A DNA stretch of 64,000 nt from Brachybacterium sp036311905 (GCF_036311905.1 NZ_JAZDCH010000010.1:62001-126000); one strand, 5' to 3'; positions 51,594-60,542 are shown, counted from the first letter of the stretch. Notes: generated from the letters alone by a model not told the origin. Numbers and translations are program-made.

Positions 51594-52661
51594 ATGACCC
51601 CGTCCCTCTCGCGCCGCTCCGTGGTGCTCACCGCTCTCGCCCTGCCCGCGCTCGCCGCCTGCAGCCCCGACGGCGGCTCCACGACCGGCTCCGCTGCGTC
51701 CGATGCAGGGTCCGATGCGGGCTCCGCCGCGAGCGGATCCTTCCCCGTGACGGTCGAGCACCTCTACGGGACCACCGAGATCGCCGCGGCGCCGACCCGC
51801 ATCGCGACCGTCTCCTGGGTCAACGGCGACACCGTCCTGGCGCTGGGCGTCGTCCCCGTCGGCCTGCCGCTGGTCGAGTGGGGCGGCAACGCCAACTCCT
51901 CCACCGACTGGAACGACGCGAAGCTCGAGGAGCTCGGCGCCGCCTGGGGCGGCGAGAACGCTCCCACCACGTACTCCGAGGCCGACGGCGTCAACACCGA
52001 CGAGATCGCCGCGCTCACCCCCGACCTCATCGTCGCCGCCTACTCGGGCCTCACCGAGGAGGAGTACGCGACCCTCTCCAAGATCGCCCCCACCATCGGC
52101 CCCCTCGCGGCGAACTACACCGCCTCCTGGGAGGACGTCCTCACCGCCGTCGGCGCCGCGACCGGCCGCAGCGAGGAGGCCAGCGCGCTCGTCGACCAGC
52201 TCACCGCTGATCTCGCGGCCGTCGGCGAGGAGAACCCGGAGGTCGCCGACTCGACCTTCATCGCCGGCAACCTCTCGCTGTCCGACCACCTGATCTCGAT
52301 CTACTCGGGCGACGACACCCGCCCCCGCTTCTTCACGGCGCTGGGCATGACCCAGGCCGAGGTGGTCACCGAGAACACCGCCGACGAGAGCACCTTCTAC
52401 TTCGAGTGGTCCGCCGAGCGCGCCGACGAGCTCGTCTCCGACGTCTTCTACACCTGGGCCGCCGCCGGCGACACCGTCGAGACCTTCCAGCAGGACTCGC
52501 TCTTCTCCACCATCCCCGCGGTCGCCTCCGGCGCGCTGGTGCTCACAGCCGACGACCACCAGACCCTGTCGGTCTCCGCGGCGAGCGCCCTGAGCATCCC
52601 GTGGGCGCTCGAGAACGTCGTCCCCTCGGTGGTCGAGGCCGCGAAGACCGCGCGGGCCTGA
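51594..52661 (+). CDS. Ferric-siderophore ABC transporter substrate-binding lipoprotein
   Basis: 355 residues. Lipoprotein signal with SRRSVVLTALALPALAAC places it on the outer face of the membrane. The periplasmic-binding fold of the FecB/FepB class is shown by PTRIATVSWVNGDTVLALGVVPVGLP, EIAALTPDLIVAAYSGLTEEEY and the C-terminal VEAAKTA helix. A Ser/Ala/Asp linker follows the lipobox. First gene of the operon fepB-D-G-C/SIP type, under the iron box. The siderophore is not predictable. Confidence 0.92.
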   Translation: MTPSLSRRSVVLTALALPALAACSPDGGSTTGSAASDAGSDAGSAASGSFPVTVEHLYGTTEIAAAPTRIATVSWVNGDTVLALGVVPVGLPLVEWGGNANSSTDWNDAKLEELGAAWGGENAPTTYSEADGVNTDEIAALTPDLIVAAYSGLTEEEYATLSKIAPTIGPLAANYTASWEDVLTAVGAATGRSEEASALVDQLTADLAAVGEENPEVADSTFIAGNLSLSDHLISIYSGDDTRPRFFTALGMTQAEVVTENTADESTFYFEWSAERADELVSDVFYTWAAAGDTVETFQQDSLFSTIPAVASGALVLTADDHQTLSVSAASALSIPWALENVVPSVVEAAKTARA

Positions 52662-52665
52662 GCCT

Positions 52666-53664
52666 GTGCCCTCCCGCGCCACCGCACTCGCGATCGCCGG
52701 CTGCCTCGTGCTGCTGGCGATCGCGTGCGCGCTGTCGCTCCTGGTCGGGGCGCGGTCCATGCCGCCGGGCGCTGCCTGGCAGGCCCTCGTCGCCTTCGAC
52801 GCGGACAGCGCCGACCACGCCGTGGTGCTCTCGCGCCTCCAGCGCACCCTCACCGGCCTCGCGGTCGGCGTCGCCCTGGCCCTCGCCGGGGCCGCCCTGC
52901 AGGGCATGACCCGCAACCCCCTCGCCGATCCCGGGATCCTGGGCCTGAACGCGGGGGCCGCCGCGGTGGTCGCCCTCAGCGTCTACGTGCTGTCGATCTC
53001 CCGGGTCGCCGAGTTCATGGTCGCCGGCTTCGTCGGGGCCGCGCTCGCCGCCGTCGTGGTCTACGCGATCGCTGCCGCGAGCCGCAGCGGGGCGACCCCC
53101 GTGACCCTCGCGATCGCGGGCGCCGCGGTCACCGCGGGCCTCGGCTCGGTGGTCCACGGCCTCGTGCTCCTGGACCAGGGGGCGCTGGACCGCATGCGCA
53201 TCTGGCAGGTCGGCACGCTCGGTGCGCGGGACCTCGGGGACCTCGCTGCCGTCGCCCCGGCCCTGGTGCTCGGCGCGGCGATCGTGCTGCTCGGCGCCCG
53301 CGCCCTCAACGCCCTCGCGCTCGGGGACGACGCCGCGACCGGCCTCGGCGTCCATGTCGGCAGGGTGCGCGTGCTGCTCGGCATCGGGATCGTGCTGCTG
53401 GTCGGGGCGGCCGTCTCGCTCGCCGGCCCGATCGGTTTCCTCGGCCTCGTCGTCCCGCACGCGGTCCGTCTCGTGGTCGGTTCCGACCACCGCCGGCTGC
53501 TGCCGCTCAGCGCGGTCGCGGGGCCGACGGTGCTGCTGCTCGCCGATGTCGTCGGTCGCGTCATCGCCCCGCCCGCGGAGGTGCAGGTGGGCGTGATGAC
53601 CGCGCTGCTGGGCGTGCCCGTCTTCCTGGTCCTGATCCGCACCCGGAAGCGGGTCTCGCTGTGA
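52666..53664 (+). CDS. FecCD-family siderophore permease, subunit 1
   Basis: 332 residues with about 9-10 helices. Family motifs: RLQRTLTGLAVGVALALAGAALQGMTRNPLADPGILGLNAGAAAV-type core (only parts quoted: AGAALQGMTRNPLADPGILG) and GPIGFLGLVVPHAVRLVVGSDHR near the C-terminus, the coupling region to the ATPase. GTG start 4 bases after the binding-protein stop; its stop overlaps the next permease (GTGA). Confidence 0.93.
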   Translation: MPSRATALAIAGCLVLLAIACALSLLVGARSMPPGAAWQALVAFDADSADHAVVLSRLQRTLTGLAVGVALALAGAALQGMTRNPLADPGILGLNAGAAAVVALSVYVLSISRVAEFMVAGFVGAALAAVVVYAIAAASRSGATPVTLAIAGAAVTAGLGSVVHGLVLLDQGALDRMRIWQVGTLGARDLGDLAAVAPALVLGAAIVLLGARALNALALGDDAATGLGVHVGRVRVLLGIGIVLLVGAAVSLAGPIGFLGLVVPHAVRLVVGSDHRRLLPLSAVAGPTVLLLADVVGRVIAPPAEVQVGVMTALLGVPVFLVLIRTRKRVSL

Positions 53665-54701
53665 CCGCCGCCGCCTCCGCCGCGCGGCCCCGGCGCCGCG
53701 CCCTGCTGCTGGGCGCGGGACTGTTCGCCGCCGTGCTCGCCCTGATCGTGGCCCGCGTGCTGCTGGGCACCCCCTTCGTCTACGCCGATCTCGCGGTGCG
53801 GGTGCTGCTCGGGGAGGACGTGCCCGGAGTGTCCTTCATCGTGCTCGACGACCGGCTCCCGGCCGCGCTGCTCGGCGTGCTCGCGGGCGCCTCCTTCGGG
53901 CTCTCCGGCACCGTCTTCCAGACCCTGCTGCGCAATCCGCTCGCGAGCCCCGACGTGATCGGGGTGAGCCTCGGCTCCTCCGCCGCCGCGGTGTTCGCCC
54001 TCGCCGTCCTCGACGCGCAGGGCCTGACCCTCTTCTGGTGGACCCTGCTCGGCGGGCTCGCCACCGCGCTGCTGGTGCTGTGGGTCGCACGCGCCCACCG
54101 GGCCGGCGGCGCGGGCGCCGGCGGGGCCGGGGCCGTCGACGACCGCTTCGTGCTCGTCGGCATCGGCGTGGCCGCCGCGCTCACCGCGCTCATCCAGTAC
54201 CTGCTCAGCCGCCTGCCGACGCAGCGAGCGGGAGATGCGATGCACTGGCTCGTCGGCTCGCTCTCCGGGGCCACCTGGCCGCGCCTCGCGGTGCTCGCCG
54301 GGGCCCTCTGCGTGCTCGTGCCGCTGCTCGCCCTGCTGCTCGGCCGACTGCGGATCCTGCAGCTCGGCGACGACACCGCCACGAGCCTCGGCCTGCCGGT
54401 CCCCGCGACCCGCGTCGCCCTGGTCGTCGTCGGCGTGCTGCTCTCCGCCCTGCCGGTCGCGGTCGCCGGACCCCTCGCCTTCGTCGCGTTCCTCTCCGGG
54501 CCGATCGCCCGGATGCTCGCGGGGAGGCCCAGCGTGCCGCTCGCGGCGCTCGTCGGGGCGGTGCTCGTGCTCGCGGCCGACGTCGCCGGGCAGAACCTCG
54601 TCGGCCGTATCGACCTCGCGGCCGGCGTCATCACGGGAGCGCTCGGAGCGCCGTTCCTGCTCTGGATGCTCGTGCGCTCCGCCGCCGGATCGGGAAGGTG
54701 A
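53661..54701 (+). CDS. FecCD-family siderophore permease, subunit 2
   Basis: 346 residues, about 9 helices. DRLPAALLGVLAGASFGLSG, QTLLRNPLASPDVIGVSLG and GPLAFVAFLSGPIARMLAG are the FecCD signatures. Forms the heterodimeric channel with the preceding product. GTG overlaps the upstream stop. The fusion ATPase gene starts 4 bases downstream. Confidence 0.93.
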   Translation: MTAAASAARPRRRALLLGAGLFAAVLALIVARVLLGTPFVYADLAVRVLLGEDVPGVSFIVLDDRLPAALLGVLAGASFGLSGTVFQTLLRNPLASPDVIGVSLGSSAAAVFALAVLDAQGLTLFWWTLLGGLATALLVLWVARAHRAGGAGAGGAGAVDDRFVLVGIGVAAALTALIQYLLSRLPTQRAGDAMHWLVGSLSGATWPRLAVLAGALCVLVPLLALLLGRLRILQLGDDTATSLGLPVPATRVALVVVGVLLSALPVAVAGPLAFVAFLSGPIARMLAGRPSVPLAALVGAVLVLAADVAGQNLVGRIDLAAGVITGALGAPFLLWMLVRSAAGSGR

Positions 54702-54705
54702 TCCC

Positions 54706-56631
54706 ATGGCCCAGCTGACCGCCCGCTCCCTCCACCTCGCCTACGACCGCCGCGTCATCGTCGAGGACCTCGACCTCACCCTGCCCGAGGGGCGGGTGAC
54801 GATGATCGTCGGCGCCAACGGGTCGGGGAAGTCGACCCTGCTGCGCGGGCTCTCGCGCCTGCTGCCGCCCCGCGGCGGACAGGTGCTGCTCGACGGCGCC
54901 GACATCCACGCCCTCCGCGGCAAGGACCTCGCCCGGCGGCTGGGCCTGCTGCCCCAGTCGCCGATCGCCCCCGACGGTGTGACCGTTCGCGAGCTCGTCA
55001 CCCGCGGCCGCTACCCCCACCAGGGGCTGTTCCCGCAGTGGACGACGGAGGACGAGCAGGCCGTCGCCGAGGCCCTCGAGGTGACCCGCACCGCCGAGCT
55101 CTCCGGACGGCTGCTCGACGAGCTCTCCGGCGGCCAGCGCCAGCGCGTGTGGATCGCCATGGCCCTCGCCCAGCGCACCGACGTGCTCCTGCTCGACGAG
55201 CCGACCACCTTCCTCGACGTGACCCATCAGCTCGAGGTGCTCGACGTGGTCCGGGAACTGAACCGGACGCGCGGCACGACCGTGGGCATCGTCCTGCACG
55301 ACCTCAACCTCGCCGCGCGCTACGCCGACCACCTGGTCGCCGTCGCGGGCGGCGCGATCCACTCCCAGGGCAGCCCGCGCGCGGTGATCACCGCGCCGAT
55401 GGTGCGCGAAGTCTTCGCGCTCGACGCCCTGATCACGCCCGACCCCGTCACGGGCACCCCGATGGTGCTGCCGCTCGCCCGCGGCGCTGTCACCGCCCTC
55501 GACTCCGACCCCGAGGAGCGCACCATGACTACCACCGCCACCGCCACGCAGGACCGCGCCGACCAGGACGCCCCCGGTGCCGACGCCGCCCCGGAGGGCG
55601 GGGAGGAGCAGGGCGCGGAGGAGCAGAGCGGGCTGCTGCCCGCGATCGAGGCGAGTCCGCAGCTGGCCTTCCCGCTCACCGTCGGCGCCCGCCGCATGGT
55701 GGGCCGGAATCTCGTGCGGCTCACCCTCACCGGCCCGCACCTGCGCCACTTCGGGGTGAACGGGCCGCTGCTCGACCTGCGCGTGAAGCTGATCATCCCG
55801 GGGCCTGCGGCGCGCTCGGACCTCTTCGCGGCGCTGCGCCCCGAGGCGCTCGCCGATCCCGACCGCTTCGACGGCTGGTACCGCGACTGGTTGCAGGTCG
55901 ACCCGGCCGAGCGCGGATGGATGCGCACCTACTCGATCCGCGAACTGCGCGGTGCGGGGCATCCGGGCAACCTCGGCCCCGATCCCGAGCTCGACCTCGA
56001 CATGGTGCTGCACCTCGAGCAGCCCGAGGTCCCGGGCCGCGGGGTGGCGGCGCGCTGGGCCGCGTCCGCGCAGGTGGGCGACGAGATCACCCTGCTCGGC
56101 CCGAACCGCCACCTGCTCGGCCCGGACTACCCGGGCATCGAGTTCCGTCCCGGCACCGCGCGGCGCCTGCTGCTCGCCGGGGACGAGACGGCGCTCCCCG
56201 CGATCTGCGCGATCCTCGAGTCGCTGCCGGAGAGCTTCACCGGTCACGCGCTGATCGAGGTCCCGCACGAGGACGACGCGCAGCGGGTGCTCACCCGCTC
56301 GGGCGTCGAGATCTCGTGGCTCGCCCGGGGCGACGCCCCGCACGGCACGCTGCTGGACCCCGCGGTGCGGACCCTCCTCGAGGAGCGGCCGGAGCTGTGT
56401 CAGGACTGCTCGGTGGGCCCGGCCCGGGCCGGGGAGGCCTTCGAGGAGGTCGACCCCGACGCGGTGATCCTCTGGGAGACCACCGAGGGTGTGGGCCCGT
56501 TCTACGCCTGGCTCGCCGGGGAGGCGAAGGTTATCACCACGTTGCGGCGTCACCTCGTCAAGGAGCTCGGGGTGGACCGGAAGCAGGTCTCCTTCATGGG
56601 CTACTGGCGCGTGGGGCGTGCCGAAGGCTGA
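54706..56631 (+). CDS. Fused FepC-type ABC ATPase and siderophore-interacting (ferric reductase) protein
   Basis: One open frame of 641 residues. Residues 1-270 are a complete ABC ATPase: Walker A GANGSGKST (36-44), signature LSGGQRQRV, Walker B VLLLDEPTTFLDV, H-loop VLHDLNLAARYADH. After a linker, residues from about 310 form an FAD/NAD-type siderophore-interacting protein with VGRNLVRLTLTGPHLRHFG, the FAD motif RTYSIREL, and RRLLLAGDETALPAI; it would reduce and release iron from the imported siderophore. An in-frame ATG at 55525 (residue 274) has GAGGAG 6 bases upstream, so a separate SIP of 368 residues may also be made. Either a true fusion or two genes that lost the stop between them. 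Confidence 0.9.
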   Translation: MAQLTARSLHLAYDRRVIVEDLDLTLPEGRVTMIVGANGSGKSTLLRGLSRLLPPRGGQVLLDGADIHALRGKDLARRLGLLPQSPIAPDGVTVRELVTRGRYPHQGLFPQWTTEDEQAVAEALEVTRTAELSGRLLDELSGGQRQRVWIAMALAQRTDVLLLDEPTTFLDVTHQLEVLDVVRELNRTRGTTVGIVLHDLNLAARYADHLVAVAGGAIHSQGSPRAVITAPMVREVFALDALITPDPVTGTPMVLPLARGAVTALDSDPEERTMTTTATATQDRADQDAPGADAAPEGGEEQGAEEQSGLLPAIEASPQLAFPLTVGARRMVGRNLVRLTLTGPHLRHFGVNGPLLDLRVKLIIPGPAARSDLFAALRPEALADPDRFDGWYRDWLQVDPAERGWMRTYSIRELRGAGHPGNLGPDPELDLDMVLHLEQPEVPGRGVAARWAASAQVGDEITLLGPNRHLLGPDYPGIEFRPGTARRLLLAGDETALPAICAILESLPESFTGHALIEVPHEDDAQRVLTRSGVEISWLARGDAPHGTLLDPAVRTLLEERPELCQDCSVGPARAGEAFEEVDPDAVILWETTEGVGPFYAWLAGEAKVITTLRRHLVKELGVDRKQVSFMGYWRVGRAEG

Positions 56632-56702
56632 TCGGGAACCACGCCCGACCCCCGAAGGCCGCCCACCCCACCCCACCCCCGAAGCCCACCGGTTACCGAC
56701 GG

Positions 56703-56748
56703 GTCATGTGCAGTGGTGTTCCTGGAGGGGAACGGAGATGCACATGAC
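56703..56748. repeat. Inverted repeat with 10-base perfect arms
   Basis: GTCATGTGCA (56703-56712) and TGCACATGAC (56739-56748) flank 26 bases that contain an inner GTTCC/GGAAC pair, so a two-tier hairpin can form. It is 71 bases after the fusion-gene stop: a terminator, or a remnant of inserted DNA next to the gene fragment. Confidence 0.65.
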
Positions 56749-56793
56749 TTCTCGGTCACCATGTGTGGCGCGCTCCGGCGGGAGCTCGCGTGC

Positions 56794-57015
56794 TCATAGG
56801 GCGGGGGCGGGCTCCAGCAGGGCGTCCATCGCCGCGCGCAGGGTGACCTCGAGCGGGGTGTGATCCTCACCGAGCAGAGTGCGGGCGTCGCGGTCGTCCA
56901 TCAGCCACGGGCTTGTGAACTGGTAGGTCGCCTCCGCGAGGCGCCGGGTGTCGGCGCTGAGGAGGCCGAGGACTACGTCGGCTCGATCACGCACGACGAG
57001 GCATATCTCGTGCAC
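56794..57015 (-). pseudogene. 3' remnant of an NAD-dependent epimerase/SDR gene
   Basis: The minus-strand reading of 73 residues from a GTG at 57015 ends LAEATYQFTSPWLMDDRDAR, then TLLGEDHTPLEVTLRAAMDALL. That is the C-terminal pattern of NmrA/extended-SDR epimerases (a Pro-hydrophobic-Asp segment, then G-x-x-x-TPLE-x-x-x-R). The Rossmann N-terminus that such enzymes need is absent; jetC begins immediately beyond. I read it as the stump of a gene cut by rearrangement. It could also be a very small unrelated gene. Confidence 0.55.
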
Positions 57016-57084
57016 ATGGCTCGCGCGCAGGCGCGCGACCTCGGCCTCGCGCCGGGTCGAGCGGGCTGAAGGCCGCGCAGCGAC

Positions 57085-57090
57085 TACCCT
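57085..57090 (+). promoter_or_regulatory. -10 box TACCCT of jetC (leaderless)
   Basis: TACCCT ends 7 bases before the GTG at 57098; no ribosome site. Third jet gene with the same layout. Confidence 0.55.
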
Positions 57091-57097
57091 TGCCCGG

Positions 57098-60000
57098 GTG
57101 GAGACCGACGCGACGACCCTCGACCTGCCCGGTGTGACCGCCCCCGACGCCGGGGCCGCCGAGGTGCAGACCGACCCCGCCCACCCGCATCCCGGGCAGT
57201 GGCGGCTCACCCACGTGCAGGTCTCCAACTGGGGCACCTTCCACGGCACCCACGACCTCGTGATCTCCCCCAAGGGCTTCTTCCTCACCGGCGGCCCCGG
57301 CACCGGCAAGTCCACGTTGCTGGACGCGATCAGCGCGCTGCTCACCCCTCCGCGCACGCTGCAGTTCAACGCCGCCGCCTCCGACGCCGGCCCCGCTCGG
57401 TCGAAGTACCGCCGCACCGTGGCGAGCTATGTGCGCGGGGCCTGGGCGATGCACTACGACCAGGCCACCGGCGAGTTCAGTCAGGAGGTGCTGCGCGATA
57501 GCACGACCCTCAGCGTCGTCACCCTGCGTTACTCGGACGGGAAGGGCGGCACCGTCCAGCTCTCCCGCCTGCTGCTCCTCCACGCCGGACACAGCGCCGA
57601 CAGCGACGTGAAGAGCCTCTACGTCGTCGCCCGCACCCCGCTGGATGTCGCCGACCTGCGCCAGTTCGTCTCCACCCAGATCGAGGGCAAGGCGCTCGAG
57701 GCCGCCCACCCCGGCACCCAGACCTTCCGCCAGTTCCGCGAGTACCGCGCCGCCTTCTCGCAGCTGCTCGGCATCCCCGACGAGAAGGCGCTCGGTCTGC
57801 TGCACAAGATCCAGTCCGCCAAGGAGCTCGGCGACGTCAACGCCCTGCTGCGCGACTACATGCTCGACGCGCCGCGCACCTTCGACCTCGCCGACCAGGC
57901 CCTCGCCAACTTCCAGAACCTCTCCGAGGTGCACGAGGCGCTGGTCACCGCGCGGGAGCAGCGTGACCTGCTGCGCGGCCTGCGTGCCTCCCACGAGGAC
58001 TGGACCGCCATGCGCGAGCGCGGCGGGGAGCTCGTGGACCGCCGCGGGGACATCGACGTCTTCGCCGCCCACCACCTGGTGCGCCTGCTCGGGGAGGAGT
58101 CCGGGCGCCTCCAGCTCGAGCGCGACTCCCTCGGCGCCCAGCAGCGCCGGCTGACCCAGGACGTCGCCGAGGCCCGCGGCGACCTCGCCCAGCTCAAGGA
58201 GCAGCGCAAGCGCGCCGGCGGCGGCGAGATCGACGACTGGAAGCAGCAGATCGCCGGCCTCGAGGTCGAGCGGGAGCGACGCCGCGAGCGGGCCACCGAG
58301 TTCGCGGCGCAGCTCGCCACCGTCGAGCTGCGCACCCCCGCGGGAGAGGACATGTTCCTCGCCCTGCAGCGCGAGGTCGCCGCCCTGCGCGAGCAGCTCG
58401 ACCAGGAGGAGAAGGGGGCCGACACGGCCCGCTGGGAGGCCGAGGCGCAGGTCCGCGAGCTGAGCACCGCCCTCGCCCGGACCAAGGAGGAGCTCGCCTC
58501 CCTCACCACGCGCGCCTCGAACCTCCACTCCGAGGACATCGCCCTGCGCGACCACATCGCCGCCGAGGTCGGGATCGCCCCGACCGAGCTGCCCTTCGCC
58601 GCCGAGCTGCTGCAGGTGCGCAGCGGCGAGGAGGAGTGGACCGCCGCCGCCGAGCAGGCGCTGCGGGGCCTCGCGCGTTCGATCCTCGTGCCCGACCGGG
58701 TCTACCGCGAGGTCGCCGCGGTCATCGACCGCACCAAGCTGCGCCGCCGCATCTCCTACAACCGGGTCAACACCGACCTGCGCCGGCCCGCCCGCAGCCT
58801 CGATCCGCGCACCCTCGCCGCGAAGCTCGACGTGAAGGACGGCGAGTTCCACACCTGGCTCACCGGGGAGATCGCCGCGCGGATGGACTACACCTGCGCG
58901 GACACGCTCGAGGAGTTCACCCGCCTGAACCGGGCCGTGCTCCGCTCGGGCCAGATCAAGCACTCCGCCTCCCGGCACGAGAAGAACGCCGACCGCCAGA
59001 TCAACGACCGCTCCCAATGGGTGCTCGGCTTCGACAACCGCGCGAAGCGGGCGGTCTTCGAGCAGGAGCGCACCCGCGCCGAACAGGCCCTCTTCGAGGC
59101 GCAGGCCCGCCGCAAGGACGTCGAGGCCGAGCGCGAGCGGCGCCGGGAACGGCTCTTCGCCCTCCAGGCCATCGCGGCCGTCACCTGGGACGACATCGAC
59201 GCCGCCTCCGTCGCCCGGCGTGTCGCGAACCTGCGCGACATGGTCCGAGCGGCCGAGGACGGCTCCGCCGCGCTGACCGAGCTGGCCCGCCAGATCGAGG
59301 AGGTCGAGCGCTCGATCGCCGAGAGCGACGAGGAACTGCTCGAGGTGGTGCGCTCGGCCGGCAAGCTCGGCGAGCAGGCCGATCGGGCCGCGGAGCGCCT
59401 CGCCGCCGCTCGCGAGCGGATCGCCGAGTCGAGCCTCGCCCCGGAGGTCGAGGAAGAACTCGCCGGACGCTTCGCCGCGATCGCGCCCACGCTCCTCATC
59501 TCGAACATCGACCAGGTCACCAAGGACGCCTCGGCGACCCTCGACGCCGAGCTGATGGCCCTGACCCGGCGCACCTCCCGGGCGGAGGAGGACATCCGCA
59601 CCGCCATGCGCGAGTTCTCCCGCCGCTGGCCCGCGCAGGCCGGGGACACCGCACCGGGCCTCGAGTCCGCGGGGGACTATCTCGAGATCCTGCGCGGCAT
59701 CGAGCAGGAGAAGCTGCCCGAGGTCGAGGACCGCTTCTTCGAGTTCTTCACCGGCAACACCCTCGGGGACGTGCAGGCCCTCGCGACCGCCATCGCGCGC
59801 GAGCCCGCCGAGATCCGCAAGCGCCTGCAGCGGATCAACGCGCTGCTCGCCCAGGTCGAGTTCCACGCCGGCCGCTACCTGCAGCTGTCGATGCGACCGG
59901 TGCACCTGGCGGCGCTCGACGAGTTCCGCAGCGCCCTCGAGGGCGCCGTCGCGGACACGGCGCTGAACGACATCAGCCGGGACCGCGAGCTGGCCGAGGA

Positions 60001-60484
60001 GCGCTTCGAGTCGCTGCGCCACCTGATGGACATGATCGGCGCGGCCCGGACCCGCGACGACCAGGTCTCCCGGGTGATCCTCGACGTGCGCCGTCACGTC
60101 CACTTCCACGCCGAGGAGGTCGACGCGGCGGGCACGGTGGTCCATGCCCACGAGTCCGGCGGCCCGCTCTCCGGCGGCCAGAACGAGCGCCTGACCACCT
60201 TCTGCCTCGCTGCGGCGCTGCGCTACCAGCTCGCCGGCACCGGCCAGGAGGTCCCGCGCTACGCCCCGATCATCATCGACGAGGCCTTCTCCAAGGGCGC
60301 GGGCAAGTTCATCACCGCCGCGATGGAGTCCTTCCGCCACTTCGGCTTCCAGGTGATCCTCGCCAACCCCGGCAAGAACCCGCAGGCCCTCGCCCCCTTC
60401 ATCGGCGGCGTGGGCGTGGTCTCGATCCGGCAGGACCGCTACTCGCAGGTCGCCCCCGTGGAGTTCGTGCCCGTCGACGCATGA
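57098..60484 (+). CDS. jetC: JetC / MksB-like SMC-type ATPase, Wadjet type I
   Basis: 1128 residues. Walker A GGPGTGKST at 65-73; long central coiled coil (about 340-900) broken by a hinge-like globular part (about 490-640); C-terminal signature LSGGQ at 1024-1028 and Walker B IIIDEAF at about 1058-1064. This is the COG4913-type Wadjet/MksB ATPase that extrudes DNA loops as a dimer with JetA and JetB. The GTG at 57098 fits the -10 box; an open upstream extension is not coding. Full length for the family. It is 5.7 kb from jetB, and no jetD follows. Codon use is like the neighbours. Confidence 0.92.
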   Translation: METDATTLDLPGVTAPDAGAAEVQTDPAHPHPGQWRLTHVQVSNWGTFHGTHDLVISPKGFFLTGGPGTGKSTLLDAISALLTPPRTLQFNAAASDAGPARSKYRRTVASYVRGAWAMHYDQATGEFSQEVLRDSTTLSVVTLRYSDGKGGTVQLSRLLLLHAGHSADSDVKSLYVVARTPLDVADLRQFVSTQIEGKALEAAHPGTQTFRQFREYRAAFSQLLGIPDEKALGLLHKIQSAKELGDVNALLRDYMLDAPRTFDLADQALANFQNLSEVHEALVTAREQRDLLRGLRASHEDWTAMRERGGELVDRRGDIDVFAAHHLVRLLGEESGRLQLERDSLGAQQRRLTQDVAEARGDLAQLKEQRKRAGGGEIDDWKQQIAGLEVERERRRERATEFAAQLATVELRTPAGEDMFLALQREVAALREQLDQEEKGADTARWEAEAQVRELSTALARTKEELASLTTRASNLHSEDIALRDHIAAEVGIAPTELPFAAELLQVRSGEEEWTAAAEQALRGLARSILVPDRVYREVAAVIDRTKLRRRISYNRVNTDLRRPARSLDPRTLAAKLDVKDGEFHTWLTGEIAARMDYTCADTLEEFTRLNRAVLRSGQIKHSASRHEKNADRQINDRSQWVLGFDNRAKRAVFEQERTRAEQALFEAQARRKDVEAERERRRERLFALQAIAAVTWDDIDAASVARRVANLRDMVRAAEDGSAALTELARQIEEVERSIAESDEELLEVVRSAGKLGEQADRAAERLAAARERIAESSLAPEVEEELAGRFAAIAPTLLISNIDQVTKDASATLDAELMALTRRTSRAEEDIRTAMREFSRRWPAQAGDTAPGLESAGDYLEILRGIEQEKLPEVEDRFFEFFTGNTLGDVQALATAIAREPAEIRKRLQRINALLAQVEFHAGRYLQLSMRPVHLAALDEFRSALEGAVADTALNDISRDRELAEERFESLRHLMDMIGAARTRDDQVSRVILDVRRHVHFHAEEVDAAGTVVHAHESGGPLSGGQNERLTTFCLAAALRYQLAGTGQEVPRYAPIIIDEAFSKGAGKFITAAMESFRHFGFQVILANPGKNPQALAPFIGGVGVVSIRQDRYSQVAPVEFVPVDA

Positions 60485-60501
60485 GTCGGGCGGGGAGCGC
60501 C

Positions 60502-60519
60502 ATGGGGAGTTCTCCCCAT
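60502..60519. promoter_or_regulatory. Palindrome ATGGGGAG-TT-CTCCCCAT, candidate operator
   Basis: Perfect 8-base arms around TT, 17 bases after the jetC stop. It ends 23 bases before a TACCCT -10 box. The 16-base core TGGGGAG-N2-CTCCCCA and the spacing match those at 18399-18416. Confidence 0.6.
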
Positions 60520-60542
60520 CGGCACTCCCCGGCCCCTCCCGC

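Larger units (their letters stand above)
56632..57097. other. 466-base region between the siderophore operon and jetC
   Basis: Holds a C-rich stretch, an inverted repeat (56703-56748), the 3' remnant of an epimerase-like gene on the minus strand (56794-57015) and the jetC -10 box. No complete gene. Confidence 0.6.

Noticed and set aside
56987..60340. A 1117-codon open reading antisense to jetC
   Set aside because: It mirrors jetC codon for codon, is Leu/Gly/Glu-rich without any motif, and jetC has clear Walker A, signature and Walker B.
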